Part shown: piece after piece, positions 34,320-46,300 of the stretch
Numbering within the stretch: the stretch's first letter is position 1
Layout: each line of letters starts with the position of its first letter
From: Cylicocyclus nassatus
Taxonomy: Eukaryota; Nematoda; Chromadorea; Rhabditida; Strongylidae
DNA: 64,000 nucleotides
Reading direction: 5' to 3'
NCBI GenBank assembly: GCA_958299035.1
Contig: CATQJL010000223.1
Span: 77,021,600 to 77,085,599, forward strand
The notes under the pieces: model-generated
The model's database searches: none
The model's input: only the letters and a program-made list of their open reading frames with translations
Told to the model about the DNA's origin: nothing
Translations under genes and position numbers: made by a program

Positions 34320-35960
34320 CATCTGTGCAATCTAGTCTTAGCGAAAGGTCCTGCAACATAAAGTTCCTGATCTTTCCTACGAAAACAAGGTTTTTCTGCT
34401 CTTTTCTCTTTTGGAGTCAAAGTAGGATTCTTGTAGAGTAGAGCAGTATTTTCGAATTTTTTTTAAAATTCGAAAATACATGTAAAGAAGTATCTTTAAG
34501 GCATACCCTACCCTCTTCTTAGAATTTATATCTTCGAAAATACATGTAAAGAAGTATCTTTAAGGTATACCCTACCCTCTTCTTAGAATTTATATGTGAA
34601 ATAATGAAAGCCTTTGAAAATCCTGCCGCATGAAACTGACAAGTTTTTCTGCCAGCGGGACCAAGTACGCCCTGATCTTTTCTCCTTTGTGGACAAAAGT
34701 AGGGTACGCTCAGATTGGAAGAGTATCTTTCGGCAAGTTTGCCAAGCCTAGAAATTGTAAAAAAAAAACTGACTTGTCTAATAAGCAAATAGATCACCTA
34801 TGAGTCGGCCTAAGTAAGGGTGGCAATCTCATAGTTCGCATATCGCAAGATACGTCAGAAGTTCTTTTGTGATAGATAGCTTTTCACTCTTGCCGTTCAT
34901 TTTTGGGTCAAGGACAAATACGTAAAATGCTTCTAAAGCCTTGGGCAGCGATTTGGTCTTCGAATGCCAGAATCTTGCACGATGTTGTAGTCATGACCGT
35001 TGTGCGCTACAGCTCTGTGTTTACATAGTTGGGACATGCTCTGTCGTTTTTAACTGGCTGAATGCTCGCTTATTCTCTGAATGCTCGCCTATTCTTACGC
35101 TTAGCAGGCGACTCGTTCCCCAATATAAATGGCAAAGCAGCTCATTTTCACGCAGTCTCCAGCTTTCTTATTTGAGAAAGAGATCCCCATAATAGACAAA
35201 TAAAGAGACTATTAACAGAAAACCTCTGTGTTTTCCTTACAAATCTGAACGAGCCACTCAATCATCACTACAATGCCTTTAACAAGCAGGATGGAGAAGG
35301 AGGTAATTTTAGTCAATATTTCGCGAGCTAACCTTGAAAGACAGTTAGTTCGTAACAGCCTGTATGATTGTACTTGTGTTACACGAGTTCAGTTTTTCCT
35401 TAGTGTGCCCCTAATCTCTCCATCTCCACCCAAGATGAGTTATATCAAAGTAAATGACTCTCTTCCAGTCTCTGAAGCTTGTTTAACCGAAATGTAAGGC
35501 ATAATACTAATAATACCGAAGTGAATGACTCCCTTCCAGGCTTGAAGACTTGTTTAACCGAAATGTAAGGCATTAAAAAGTGTGCACCAATGAAATCCTG
35601 TACGGGAAAGAAGAAATCTTCCACATATGAACAAAAAGGTGCAGGTTACAAGAAAAGAGGATTTATAGTAAAACCCGAAAGTATTTTCCCCAATTTTTTT
35701 CGAAGTTCAACCGTGAAATTCAGATTTTTTTAAAGTTATGTTCTGTCGCATGAAGTGCTTGGTATTTTCTGCAAATTTGTCCTAATCATTTCTCCTTTGA
35801 GGATAAATGTAGGATACTCTCAAAGTGTAAAAACTCAAATTTTTCTTTTGGCCAAATTTTCTAAGCCCGAGAATTGTTAGAAAAATGTCCCTTCGCCCTG
35901 GCCTTTTCTGCCAGCAAAACCAAGCTAGCTCTCCTCTTTCCTTTTTCGGAGCACGTAGGA
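34320..35960. repeat. Degenerate tandem repeat block with two local duplications
   Basis: Units near 34345, 34625 and 35745 resemble the 5170-5915 repeat ('ttctgccagcgggaccaag', 'tttctcctttg.ggacaaaagtaggg'). Within it, 34469-34596 is a near-perfect 64-bp tandem duplication ('cgaaaatacatgtaaagaag'), and 35443-35573 a ~68-bp duplication ('gtttaaccgaaatgtaaggc'). The open frame at 35273-35497 overlaps the latter and is not supported. Confidence 0.6.
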
Positions 35961-36506
35961 AAATGGGTTTCTATCAGCGGGTGTTAAACGTGATTTATCC
36001 TTAAGTGTAGTAAAGATATTTTTGGAACTTTTTTGTGAGACTATTCTGCTCCAAAAAAGTTCATCCTTTTATCCGAGCATGACCAACTTGGTCAAGATTT
36101 AATTTTACAGAGCAAGAACGGTTTCAGAGAGTAAATGAGCCCAGATGCTAATTTCCTCATCTCTCATGAAAATACTTACGAAAACTACCCTAGAAGTCAT
36201 TTATTTATCTTCTCGTGTAATGAGACCATCTCGCATTTCATAGCCACGTCTTCAATCAAACTGTTTTTCTGCCAATGGTTGCTATTCCGTAAATACAGTG
36301 AACAAAAACTTTAAAATCACTTTTCCTGAAAGGAAAATGTTATTGATTATAATACAATAGTACAACGATATAGGTACAGATTGCAAGGTTTCAGTCGAAG
36401 CTTCATCTTCTTTGGAAGGCTGAATCTCTAAAATAACTTCTAGCAAAACTCAATCATCTACATATACGAACATACCCAGATGAAGGAAATGTTTACAAGG
36501 TCTTAT
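35961..36506. other. Unassigned interval
   Basis: AT-rich; nothing recognised. Confidence 0.35.
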
Positions 36507-36753
36507 AATCAAGATTGGTTCTAGGAGAATTTATACAAAAAGGACCTACATATTCTTGCACATTTTTATATTAGGAAAACTGACTCCGTTTTTGTGAGAA
36601 AAAGTTGTTTACCAAAAAATTCTCGCAAAAAATCGCTATGAAGTCATGTCCTCAGCGAAACAAGCGATCTGGGGGAACTCGAATTCCAAAATTTGGAATT
36701 TGGTCTAGACTATGTAGGTCCTTTTATAAATTCTCCTAAAACCAATCTTGATT
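36507..36753. repeat. Inverted repeat, ~42-bp arms
   Basis: AATCAAGATTGGTTCTAGGA and following bases to 36550 mirror 36713-36753 with few differences. Probable small MITE. Confidence 0.8.
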
Positions 36754-37534
36754 GGAGCAATTTCACTGCTGAACATCGATTCCAAAACCTTTTCAAAATC
36801 TCGAGTTAAGCGTTTGAATGACAATGGATAAGGGGGCGGAGCTTGCTGTCAACTTGGGAAGCTCGTAATTATAGCGAGTCCGCATGTGCCTGACAGGCAT
36901 ACCACTTAGGTGCCAGACTATGGCGGGTGGGAAAATAAACTTCCGGCACCCTGCAATTGATAGGTCTCGATGTATATGATGCATATTATATATAAGCGTC
37001 AACGAGAAAGCAGTGAGAAGGCGGGCACCTTTTTTAAAATGTTTGTTGAAGTGTAAATTCAATAAGAAAGCTGTTCAACTGGGAAATTTTCACATTTCTG
37101 CGCACGAAATTAAAAGATATGATATCTTTTGCCTGTTTTTTTTTGAGCATTCGTACTCTGAAAAACTTCTTTATTGTGCCAGGAGTTAATGAAATGGAAA
37201 TTGAAAACGGACGGAACTTATGCGACAACCTGGTAATGAAGTGCATGGATTCTTCCCAGTAGATCAATACAAGAGTTGCAATAATCTTTATCTTGAAAGG
37301 CGGACAACTAATTGTAAGATGCAACACAAAGATACATTTTTCTGGCAATCACAACGAAAGAGCAGTTAAACATGAGTATTGAGAGTGAAAATCATTCAAT
37401 TGGAAACTACTATATATTCTTTACATGGAGGTTCAATCAACGCAGAAATAGAAAATTAGCGTAGAAAATGCATGTGTAGTGCTAACGCTGCTGAGTTTCT
37501 TGACTTGAAATAGCTTGAACAATCTCGCATGAAG
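36754..37534. other. Unassigned interval
   Basis: Two overlapping minus-strand open frames (36793-37062 and 37034-37348) have no recognised motif and could be chance. Confidence 0.35.
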
Positions 37535-37536
37535 TA

Positions 37537-38435
37537 TTAGGTTGGTGTAAAAGTAATGCATGTTCTGTGTGTTCCCACTTTGGCGTGCTATAACTTTCCG
37601 AAAAATCTACAGTTTTAGTGCGATAAAGACCATCAGAGGCAACAATTCTTCCCAAAACAGCGCACATCATCTTATACTCATGTCGCAAACAAAAAAATAT
37701 GAATTGATAAGCAAAAAAATTTCTCTGAAACCTTGTCTTTAACTGATCATAATTCCCTTCAAAATTTGTTGGTAAAAAAGATATCCTTTAGGGTATCCTA
37801 TAGCCGCAAGCCATTAGCAGAAAAAAGATGAAAAGGGCTTAAACAACGGAGATTAGTGATAAGGAGAAAATTAAATTCGAAAATTGGCAGCTTTTCTTAA
37901 CATTTGTTTGTAGGCCTCAAAGTCCAAAAAAAATGGATTTTTTTGATTTTCTGCGTACTGAACAGCTAAGCATTTTTTTATCAAAAACTGTAACAGGAGC
38001 CCACCCTCACCCTTACAGAAGTAAGCAAAGATTTGGCGACTGCCTTTTTCAAAGGAAATTTGTGGGACACAGAATGACCAAAACGACCACCTACATAGCT
38101 TGGGGCGTCGAAATCTCTGCCTAATTCCTAAAAAATAGTAAAGCGTACATAATTTAGACTATTATTATACATAGAATAGCTCAATTTTGCAGAGAATGCC
38201 TTCATTCTCGTTTGAGTTCTGGCCAAAAGTAAATGCAATGAAATTATAGTTTTAAGTGCGGTTGTGTGAAGCCCTCAACGATTGAGGCTAAGAGCCGATT
38301 TCAACCACCATTGGATAGAGCATGACAACAGCTTCTTGATAGTATGCTAAGTTTTTTTTTCAAAAAAAAAGGTCATGGAAAAAATTTTTTGAAACGAGGG
38401 CTAGTAAAACGCGCATTACTTTTGCACCAACCTGA
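37537..38435. mobile_element. Mariner element relic (899 bp)
   Basis: Left TTAGGTTGGTGTAAAAGTAA, right mirror TCAGGTTGGTGCAAAAGTAA, flanked by TA at 37535-37536 and 38436-38437. The TTAGGTTGGTGCAAAAGTAA end is a classic mariner terminus. Length is about two thirds of a full mariner. I see no readable transposase in the interior. Confidence 0.88.
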
Positions 38436-38437
38436 TA

Positions 38438-38992
38438 GGACCCGCCAAGCCTCGCAATGCTTACTTTGCCAAGAAATCCTACATACAAAGGAAATCTTTT
38501 ACGAAGAGTGACTAGGAGCCGCATCACTGACGTCACCACTAGGGAGTAAAACGCAGCTCAAAAGAAAGTTTTATATCTGAAGCTCTGGATTTGTCTCTGT
38601 CTGCCCAACCACGTGTCTCTACTACCTTTGCTTAGCATATTAAGATGACGGGAAAAGTTGTGCAAGACGCATTTTCCAGCTTTTCTTGTGATTTCCTCAT
38701 GACAGCTAACGGCCCTTCACCCATCGTTCTTTGTACGACCGAGCATAGATATCTGCTGTCCATGCGTTACAAAATGTGTCACCCGCGCAAAACGCACAGA
38801 GAAGTGCATCGTAATTTCCCGTTCTGGGATAAGGGAACACATAAATGTTGGCATTGAATGTTGCGCATGCGAAATGTTTCCGTTCTGTGATTATCTGAAA
38901 ATTTTTGATCAATCTCGGCTGGTCAAATTCTCATAACCAAATTGTTTAGTCTTATTTGAGGCACTATGAGGTAGTGGCGTTCATAGAGAAAG
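38438..38992. other. Unassigned interval
   Basis: Short open frames on both strands near 38645-38912, none recognised. Confidence 0.35.
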
Positions 38993-39000
38993 CTCCCAAC

Positions 39001-39846
39001 CAGGGTCAAGCGTGGGGTGCGGCACGCCACACCTGGGAGGTCGTATTGAGGAGTCAAAAAGGGGGGGGGGGGTCGTAGTTGGGTAATCTGATAATAATGA
39101 TAACATGATATTCGTATCCTATCCATAATTAGCATGTCAAATAACCCCTGTAGACAAAGTGTGAGCGAATTCTGAAGATTCAAGATACTAGGCTACCCAA
39201 GTGAAATGGTCAAATTCCAACATGATTAGCTTTGTTTCAAAGGTGAATTAGCTATCCGTTTTTGCGGCGGCCGCAACTTTTAAGGGGGTGTGCCGCACCC
39301 CATTAACTATATCAAAAAAACATTTTTAGCGGACAGTATCTATATGAATCGATAGCCTAATCCTTGTAGATTTCATAGGACTGTTTTGAGCCTGATTCGT
39401 TTTCTTAGCTCTAAATAATATTGGTGAAAGCACAGCGATCAAAAGCGAAAAATGGGAAAAACGAGATTTTGGTTGGCTTCAAATTCCACAGTTTGGAGGT
39501 ATTCTGAAGCGGGATTCCTGAGTTGGACAAAGAAGGAGTAGTGCTTTGTTCTGAGTGCAAAAACGGATAGCTAGTTTACCTTTGAAACAAAGTTAACCAT
39601 GTTGGAATTTGACCATTTCTCTTAGGCAGCCTAGTATCTTGAATCTTCAGCTTCGCTCACACTTTGTCTACAGGGGTTATTTGACATGCTAATTATGGAT
39701 ATGTTGCCCATTATGTTTGACAGGGCCTTCAAGTAATGCTATCTTAAGTGTATAGTTCAGGGAGGGGGAGGGTCTATAGACGGCAATCAGGAGGGGGGGG
39801 GGGGTCGTAACCAGCGATGATGTGCCACACCCCTTGCTTGACCCTG
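39001..39846. mobile_element. hAT-type non-autonomous element, perfect 8-bp duplication
   Basis: Starts CAGGGTCAAGCGTGGGGTG and ends ..CTTGCTTGACCCTG. CTCCCAAC lies directly on both sides (38993-39000 and 39847-39854), fitting the hAT target pattern NTNNNNAN. Inside, long G-runs and then an inverted pair of ~150-bp blocks ('ttagcatgtcaaataacccc', 'acactttgtctacaggggtt') mirror each other. These resemble diverged TACGGTAG-type units. No transposase. Confidence 0.88.
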
Positions 39847-39854
39847 CTCCCAAC

Positions 39855-40307
39855 CCCCGAGAAAGAGTAGTGAAGTATATCACGCTTGGTATTGTAAATT
39901 CCAAATAAATGTCTACGCGGGGCCCTTCCCAAGCTCATGGGGTAGGCTGATACCGCTTTAGAGGTGAAAAGCAAAGGGGCATCGTTTTTGCGGTACGGAG
40001 CAGAACTCCGAAAAAAATGCATGTATTAGCTTACTACGGCATATAAGAAATAATCGCCTATCCCCTTGTGCAAAATCGGATATCTCGAGAGGTGAAAATT
40101 ATTCTAGAAACCTTGTTATACTCAATGCAACCTAAAACTTAATTTTCATACAAAAAAAATGAAGAAAGCTGGGCAATTTTACGTCCATTGACCCAACAAA
40201 TCTTGATTCCTCCGTCCCCAAAAAAACTTGTCCATAGTCATTGTCAAATTCCCCAAAAAACTTATTTATAGTCATTGTCAAATAAGTCTTAGCGCATGCC
40301 TTAACTC
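39855..40307. other. Unassigned interval
   Basis: A short imperfect direct repeat of 'agtcattgtcaaat' lies near 40215-40285. Nothing else recognised. Confidence 0.35.
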
Positions 40308-41214
40308 CCACCGGGGAGGAGGCAGCAGCAGCTCAAAAGGAATATATTCCTAAGCGCAGATATCTGGGTTTCACGCTGTTTACCGCCCACCATTTTTCTT
40401 TTCAAAGTCTTTTTTTTGCTCCAGTCAATGGAAACGTGCCAGAGATTTCTGTTTAACTAACCGAACAGTGGTATTGCACATTCCCGATGAAAACAAATGA
40501 TGTATTGAAGTCATGGAATTTGCAATGAACTACAAATCGAAAGTTGAGCCTTATCAGCAACATGCTTAACAGGAAATGGTCAAAACTTAACCCAATCATA
40601 CCAAGTAAGCCGCATATAATCGATCTCGCCTTGAGACGCCGATCTCAGATATATAATACGTTTCAAAAACACTCATTTAGTTTTTCAGTAAATATGCTTC
40701 TTTCTTGGCCCATAGCCACAGCAATCCACGCTATCCGTCTGCCTTTCAACGAACTGTATTTATTGGAATACCAAGAATTTCTCATATTTGAACGTTTATA
40801 AGTGTTCCATATAGTCACCCGGTAGATAATAAACATAAACTGAAATTTTTTTCAACGTTTCGAGACGATTAGGATACGTAGTAGTACGATTTGTAGCTTG
40901 TTTGGAATGGCTGAATTGAATTCTAACTATTATCTTGTTAGCACTGTTGGATTAGATAATCAGCAGACTTTGAAATGTTTTCGTTAGCTTCAAAGAGAGA
41001 AAAATGACTTTGAAGAAAAGATGGTGGGCCGTAATCATCAGGAGATAGTACGAAAACCTAAAAGATGCGACCTTTACAGTCTCGCCCATGTTCAATATGC
41101 TTGGTGAAGGGTAACAGGAATACTTATAGATAAGAAGATAGAGTGAAATCAGATATCTAGAGCTTCAGGATATAGAGTTTTCTTTTGAGCTGCTTCACCC
41201 TCCGGGGTGAGAAT
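40308..41214. mobile_element. Diverged foldback, ~900 bp
   Basis: Left CTCCCACCGGGGAGG..CAGCAGCTCAAAAGG mirrors right CTTTTGAGCTGC..CCTCCGGGGTGAG. Next inside, 'gcagatatctgggtttcac' mirrors 'gtgaaatcagatatct', and 'cgcccaccatttttcttttcaaagtc' mirrors 41003-41030. The middle carries an unrecognised 85-codon open frame (40544-40801). Divergence suggests an old element. Confidence 0.65.
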
Positions 41215-41903
41215 GTTGATGCATGCGGCCCTTAGATGGCAGGCATGTGGTGGAAAAATGTTGTTGGCCCTCTTCGTTTTCGCACGCATATGTAGCAGCT
41301 TCAGACTTACCTTCATACTTTATTATCAGCTGATCTATACTGGTAGTTTTTTGCCACAAAACTCCTAAATTTACCTTACCTCGCACAATCGATTATTTAT
41401 TAAGGGAACATCGTTGTTTTTGGCAAGATCATATGCAACAGCTTCCCACTGAACAGCGCTGCAATTCAAATAATTTAAGAAACAAGTGAAACTCAGCTGA
41501 CAGCGGCAACCCACTAATAAATCGGCTTGAAATAATACTGTTTGAATATAATCGTGTGTGGAAAATACCAATCACAATTTTTAGTGACCCAGTATCTGAT
41601 TTTTCTGATCAGAGGATTCTGAGTATTACTAGTATCCGCAGTTGCAATGTATCTCTGAAAAAGTATGGGCTAAATAGTCTGGATAGAGGATGTCTATGCC
41701 GCGGCAGATCGCGGTGTCAAAGTCATTTCACAAGATATTGAAACTTCTAAATTTTAGATTTTCTGAGTGTTAGAGCTAGAACGCTCCGAATTTTGAAATA
41801 CATAAAGACACAAAAGCATGTACAGCTATAATAATTGGAGACTTACAAGGTCAGGTACTTTCTTGGTTTTATTTTCGCAATAATCTTTGATCCCTAGTGA
41901 GAG
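41215..41903. other. Unassigned interval
   Basis: No element ends recognised. Possible upstream region of the candidate open frame that follows. Confidence 0.3.
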
Positions 41904-42275
41904 ATGATGAGCTTCTTCGATCTTGACCAAATTTGTGATTTTTTGAACATTCTGCCAGTCATAATAACAGAGACGATCAGAAGCAACTGGAATCTAACTT
42001 CGGCTCATTGTTACCGATCGAAAGCTCAGAGGTTACAACTTACAATGAGGAAAAAGTACAGTAACATTTTAATCGGTGCGCTGCTGTTCACACAGTTATT
42101 AATACCAAGCTTTGCGGACGGCCAAAGATCAAATACGACAATGGTGCTGACGCGTTTGCTTGAACGCTGTCAATGGGAGATTAGTGGTGAACTCATTTGT
42201 CATGTGAAATATACTATTACGTGTAGTAATCTTTTCAACATATGTGTATTCATTGTGACCGCGTGTATATTGTAA
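41904..42275 (+). CDS. Candidate small secreted or membrane protein, unrecognised
   Basis: An open frame of 123 codons. A second in-frame ATG at 42045 (residue 48) would begin with a good signal peptide: basic MRKKYSN, then the hydrophobic stretch ILIGALLFTQLLIPS, then FADG where cleavage after Ala is plausible. The 76-residue product from that ATG has an NTT glycosylation site, three Cys and a hydrophobic C-terminal tail (LFNICVFIVTACIL). It lies between a foldback and a TA MITE, outside recognised elements. GT dinucleotides near 42186 could be donor sites, so this might be one exon. No homology recognised; chance frame remains quite possible. Confidence 0.25.
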   Translation: MMSFFDLDQICDFLNILPVIITETIRSNWNLTSAHCYRSKAQRLQLTMRKKYSNILIGALLFTQLLIPSFADGQRSNTTMVLTRLLERCQWEISGELICHVKYTITCSNLFNICVFIVTACIL

Positions 42276-42479
42276 TATTCCAGTTCTGAATAACGATCTC
42301 ATGTCTGCCTTATCGATATCTACCTATCTCTTTCTGCTTTTTTGTACAAATTTTATTACTATGTTTGCGAAAAAGTCTTCTTCAAATTTCGAAATATTTG
42401 GAGAAGCTCAAACTTGAAGTACTCACCTGGTCTGTTCCTGCATATTCTGCGCAATGATCTTTACAAAAAAAGCAAAATA

Positions 42480-43140
42480 CAAGGTGTCCCAAAAGCTTGT
42501 ATACACTGTTTGATGTTGATATCTCTTTCCCAAAGAATTCTTTTGCTAAGCTTCAAGTACCATTTTGTAGAGCTGGCTTCAGCTTAGATCTCCGGTGTAG
42601 AGCGAGTCATCGATCACTCCCCATTACTGTAGGGTTACGGTAGATACCCCAAAAGGGGTTTTGAGACATTGAGAGAACTGTTTCGCCACAGAAAACGAAC
42701 CAAACAGCCCTCTTACACCAAGCTAATTTTGATTGCTGAAACTATTTGTGAGTAGAACTTCTGCACTTGACAGCAATGCTTCATTCACAAGCTATGTCAG
42801 GTAAACCGCAATGGCTGCTTTTACAATGTTCCCAAAATGGTGATACTCCATTTGAAAAGCTTCACAAAGTCGTAAAAACTTGAATAATGGAATCAGCTTG
42901 CGCGAAAACCTAATGCACCACTTTACAAAATTTTTGGAAAATTTGTTTGAAACACGTCTACGCTGTAAGGCAATTTTTTCGTCAGTTGTACAGTAACGAG
43001 GATTGATCGGTGATTCGCTCCAAACCATAAATTTGAGCTGAAAACAGTTTTACAAAATAGCACTTGAATTTAGGCAAAAGTCTTTCTGAGAAAAGAGATA
43101 TTAACGATTAAACAGTGTATACATACTTTCGGAAACCCTG
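42480..43140. mobile_element. Tc1/mariner-type MITE (661 bp)
   Basis: Starts CAAGGTGTCCCAAAAGCTTG, ends ..CTTTCGGAAACCCTG, TA at 42478-42479 and 43141-43142. Arms mirror each other over ~150 bp ('gtatacactgtttgatgttgatatctctttc', 'gagcgagtcatcgatca', 'ttactgtagggttacgg' in parts). Same design as MITE B at 27254. Confidence 0.82.
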
Positions 43141-43142
43141 TA

Positions 43143-44301
43143 TTACGAACAATGTATCTTATTTGAGAAACTGCACGTGCGCTTAAAGGCAGTGGCTCGG
43201 CAAATCTCAACCTAGTCAGGTTTTCGCTTACCTGGGGTTATTCAATACGCTGATTTCGAAAATCCACTTTTGAGAGCTGGAAAACGCCGAAAACGAGCCT
43301 TCTTCAATGCCCTTCCCTTTGGAAGTGGACGAGTGCAGCAAGGCTGACGACGCCGAATCGTTGCAGGACCCAATAGTTATAGCATTGCGACGGGCAGCCT
43401 CCAATGGTGAGAAGGGAATGCCAACTCGTCCGGATGCGTGTAAGAATGGTCCGCGCGTGTAAGTTTGAGAGCAATTTTTTCGGCAAGGAAGGCATGCTGT
43501 GCAACCGGGGTTGCACTGTTCTCATACTTGGGCAATAAGGAGTCTACCGTGTTAAAATTTTGTGTTTTTGAGCTTTGCCGACCGACTGCCATTAAACTAT
43601 CTCCTAAAAATATGCTTCTAACATTTCATATTTTAGCACGTGTGTAGTAGCAATGGAATTATTATATTATCTAATCGATAAACACTCTTCTACACTTTCT
43701 AAAAAAATGAGAAGGAGCCAAAGTTTTACCATTAGTGCCAGCTCCGACACAATTCTGCGCAAGGTCCTTAAAATCCGACAAACTTTTCTTCTAAACTAAG
43801 TAATGATGAGTTTCCAGTTCACAGCGTACAAACAACAGTTAGACCAAATTTTGTGCGTACGCGCAAGGGAAGATGAGTAGTACGGTTGCAAACTGACCTC
43901 CATATTTATGTATGATATTTTTCCTTATCTACTCAAGGCGTCTGATATGTCAAAAGCAGTTCTCTCCTTGTCGCCAAGGCTGGGCGCGAGGTGGCTCCAG
44001 CAGTTCGCGGATGGAAGTCCGTCTTCATTTTGCAACGCCATTACGACATGTCCTGTGGACTCGTATAGAAAAAGAAATAGAAAATTAGAATAGAACATTG
44101 AAAAAACACTTCAAAAGTTGCTAAGAACGAAAGATGTTCGTTGATACTATAATATCTCTTTTCTTGTAAACTGAGCATTTCGCTTTATAACTTGTTCAAT
44201 TTTTTTATTAATCTTTTTACTTGAACAATGTTTCTGAATAATTTTTATCAAGTTCAACAATGTTATTTCAAACTCCGATGTTCGTTTAGTTCCCTTGAAG
44301 G
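43143..44301. other. Unassigned interval
   Basis: Two overlapping minus-strand open frames at 43304-43592 and short plus frames, none recognised. GC-richer patch near 43300-43520. Confidence 0.35.
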
Positions 44302-44697
44302 CAGTGTCCGGGCAAGGTGCGGGTTTTGGGATTTCAGTGCCATGCGAAAGTGACCCCACTCAGACGCAGCTTCGCGCAAGTAGGAGGTCATAACGTTCGA
44401 CCTGAAGCAAGAAAAAGACCGGAAAGTGGGGAAACTTAGGCCTTGGGGCGGGGTCCTCCGACCTGTTCGAGTTCCTCTATGCGGCAGAGTACGCATGCCG
44501 CCACAGTTGAAATTGTAGGGTCCGCAGCGACTCTGCGTCTCTGCCTTGGCGGAGACCGTCAAGTTTCGAATTGTAAGGCTTTGGAAAACGCATGTCCTCG
44601 CCGCTTTCGCGCCTTCTAATGTGGCTTTTCGAATTCAACGTTGCGGATAACTCCGCTAAGTGGATTCTTTTAAAAGCGAGTTTTTGCCCGGACACTG
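44302..44697. mobile_element. MITE with CAGTGTCCGGGCAA termini (396 bp)
   Basis: CAGTGTCCGGGCAA (44302-44315) is mirrored exactly at 44684-44697. AAGG/CCTT just outside extends the symmetry. Relative of 18118-18528. An exact 8-bp duplication is not visible. Minus-strand open frames span the element and are not supported. Confidence 0.8.
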
Positions 44698-45136
44698 CCT
44701 TTAAAAACCTTTAACGACATGTTGTGTCCAGCGGGCAGCACCGAAGCGGCACTGCTGCCACCACTGAGGAAAACTTCGCGGAGGGGGAGGGGGAAGATAA
44801 AAGAAGATAAACTAAACGAGAGTAAGGGGTTTGAGGCTATCCAAGTAAAATTTATGCACAAAGTATGAAAAAATCAAGTGAAGAGAGCATTTAGATTTGA
44901 GCCATTCCAGATGCCTCTCTAGAGCCACGAGCTACTTAATCACGAAACAAGTTTGCCACGTCTCTGTTCACGTAACCATCTCTCATGTTTCATACATGAT
45001 TCCATCTACATTGCGCATCTACAACTTTAGATCGAATTAGATTGGTTCAGAGGTCTGCTTGCACCATTTCAGAAATATATCTCGTATATTGATGAAATTT
45101 CACGAAGATCCTTTTGAAGCAAACTTAATGTGCTTT
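44698..45136. other. Unassigned interval
   Basis: Nothing recognised. Confidence 0.35.
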
Positions 45137-45144
45137 ATAGCAAT

Positions 45145-45974
45145 CAGGGCTCGGCACGAGGTGGCTAATTGAAAATGCAAAAAACGAAGTCCCCTTTGAC
45201 TTTTGCGAATTTTTACGTAGTCCCCTTTGACCCTAGACCAGGGCTCGGCACAAGGTGGCGCCCCGAAATTGCAAAAAAAATGAAGTCCCCTATGACTCCA
45301 ATGAAATTACGACATCCGCCACGAGATATTCGAAGAGAAAACACATGGAAAGGAACGGAACAAAGCAACAGCAGGAAAAAAACGGAAAAGAATCATCGAA
45401 CACACGCGATGATATTCATATTCTCCGGATTGGCGGCATGATGTATCCATCGTGCAGCAATACGCGCCTAGAGCAGCCTTTCCGCCGCCGCTCAAAATTT
45501 TCAAGGGGCTATAACTAAGCGGGGAGAAGGGGGTTTTTTGAGGCGGTTCAGGAACCAGTTTGTAGGGTTTGGGCTGTAGATGAAAAGTATGTAAAGAAAA
45601 TAGAAAAATTATGTGCAAGAGGAAAAATTTATGACTTTTTCTTTCCTAAGCCACCTCAGGTGGCTATCCAGGTGGCTTGAAAGCCACCTAACTCCGAAAA
45701 AAGTTGAGCACGCCTTTAGTTCACATAATTTTTTCATAATTTTTCATACTTAGTCCTAACTCCCCATTGCCTATCTACACACCTATTTTGGTGTCATTTC
45801 ATCTACACTTCGCTGTAAACAAACCCTTTGTTTATTTGCTGGCGGCATGCCGGCAGCGTGCCGGACGCAGATCGAAAGACAACGTTATGCTCTTTCGCAA
45901 AAACGATATCCCCTTTGTTTTTTCCCCAAAAACGATATCCAGCTTGCTTGCTAAGCCACCTGTGCCGTGCCCTG
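45145..45974. mobile_element. hAT-type non-autonomous element (830 bp), perfect 8-bp duplication
   Basis: CAGGGCTCGGCACGAGGTGG opens the element; GCCACCTGTGCCGTGCCCTG closes it. ATAGCAAT stands on both sides (45137-45144 and 45975-45982), fitting NTNNNNAN. A second copy of the left end lies ~95 bases inside (about 45240). Subterminal GCCACCT/AGGTGGC motifs repeat near 45650-45690. Open frames inside span these repeats and show no transposase motif. Confidence 0.92.
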
Positions 45975-46300
45975 ATAGCAATGCCTTTGATGTAGAATGG
46001 TAAGAAAATGGGAGATTCAGAAGCTCAATTTTATAACTTTTGAAGGGTTACGAAAAATATTGAAAGCGTTTCTGTTTGAAGCAGAGATTACCAAAAACAT
46101 TCATCTGCAACTACATTTTTCAAGCAAGGTCTCAACTAAAAAGTCATAGAAAGAGGCTTCGATAAGAGTATATACTCGTTATATCAACTCAACTTATTAC
46201 CAAGTCTACGAAATCGGTTCTCTACAATTAAAAATTCTGTATGTAATTTCTTCAGTTGGCGTTTTTTTTCTTCCCTCTTATCTTTTCGTGCTAACTCACA

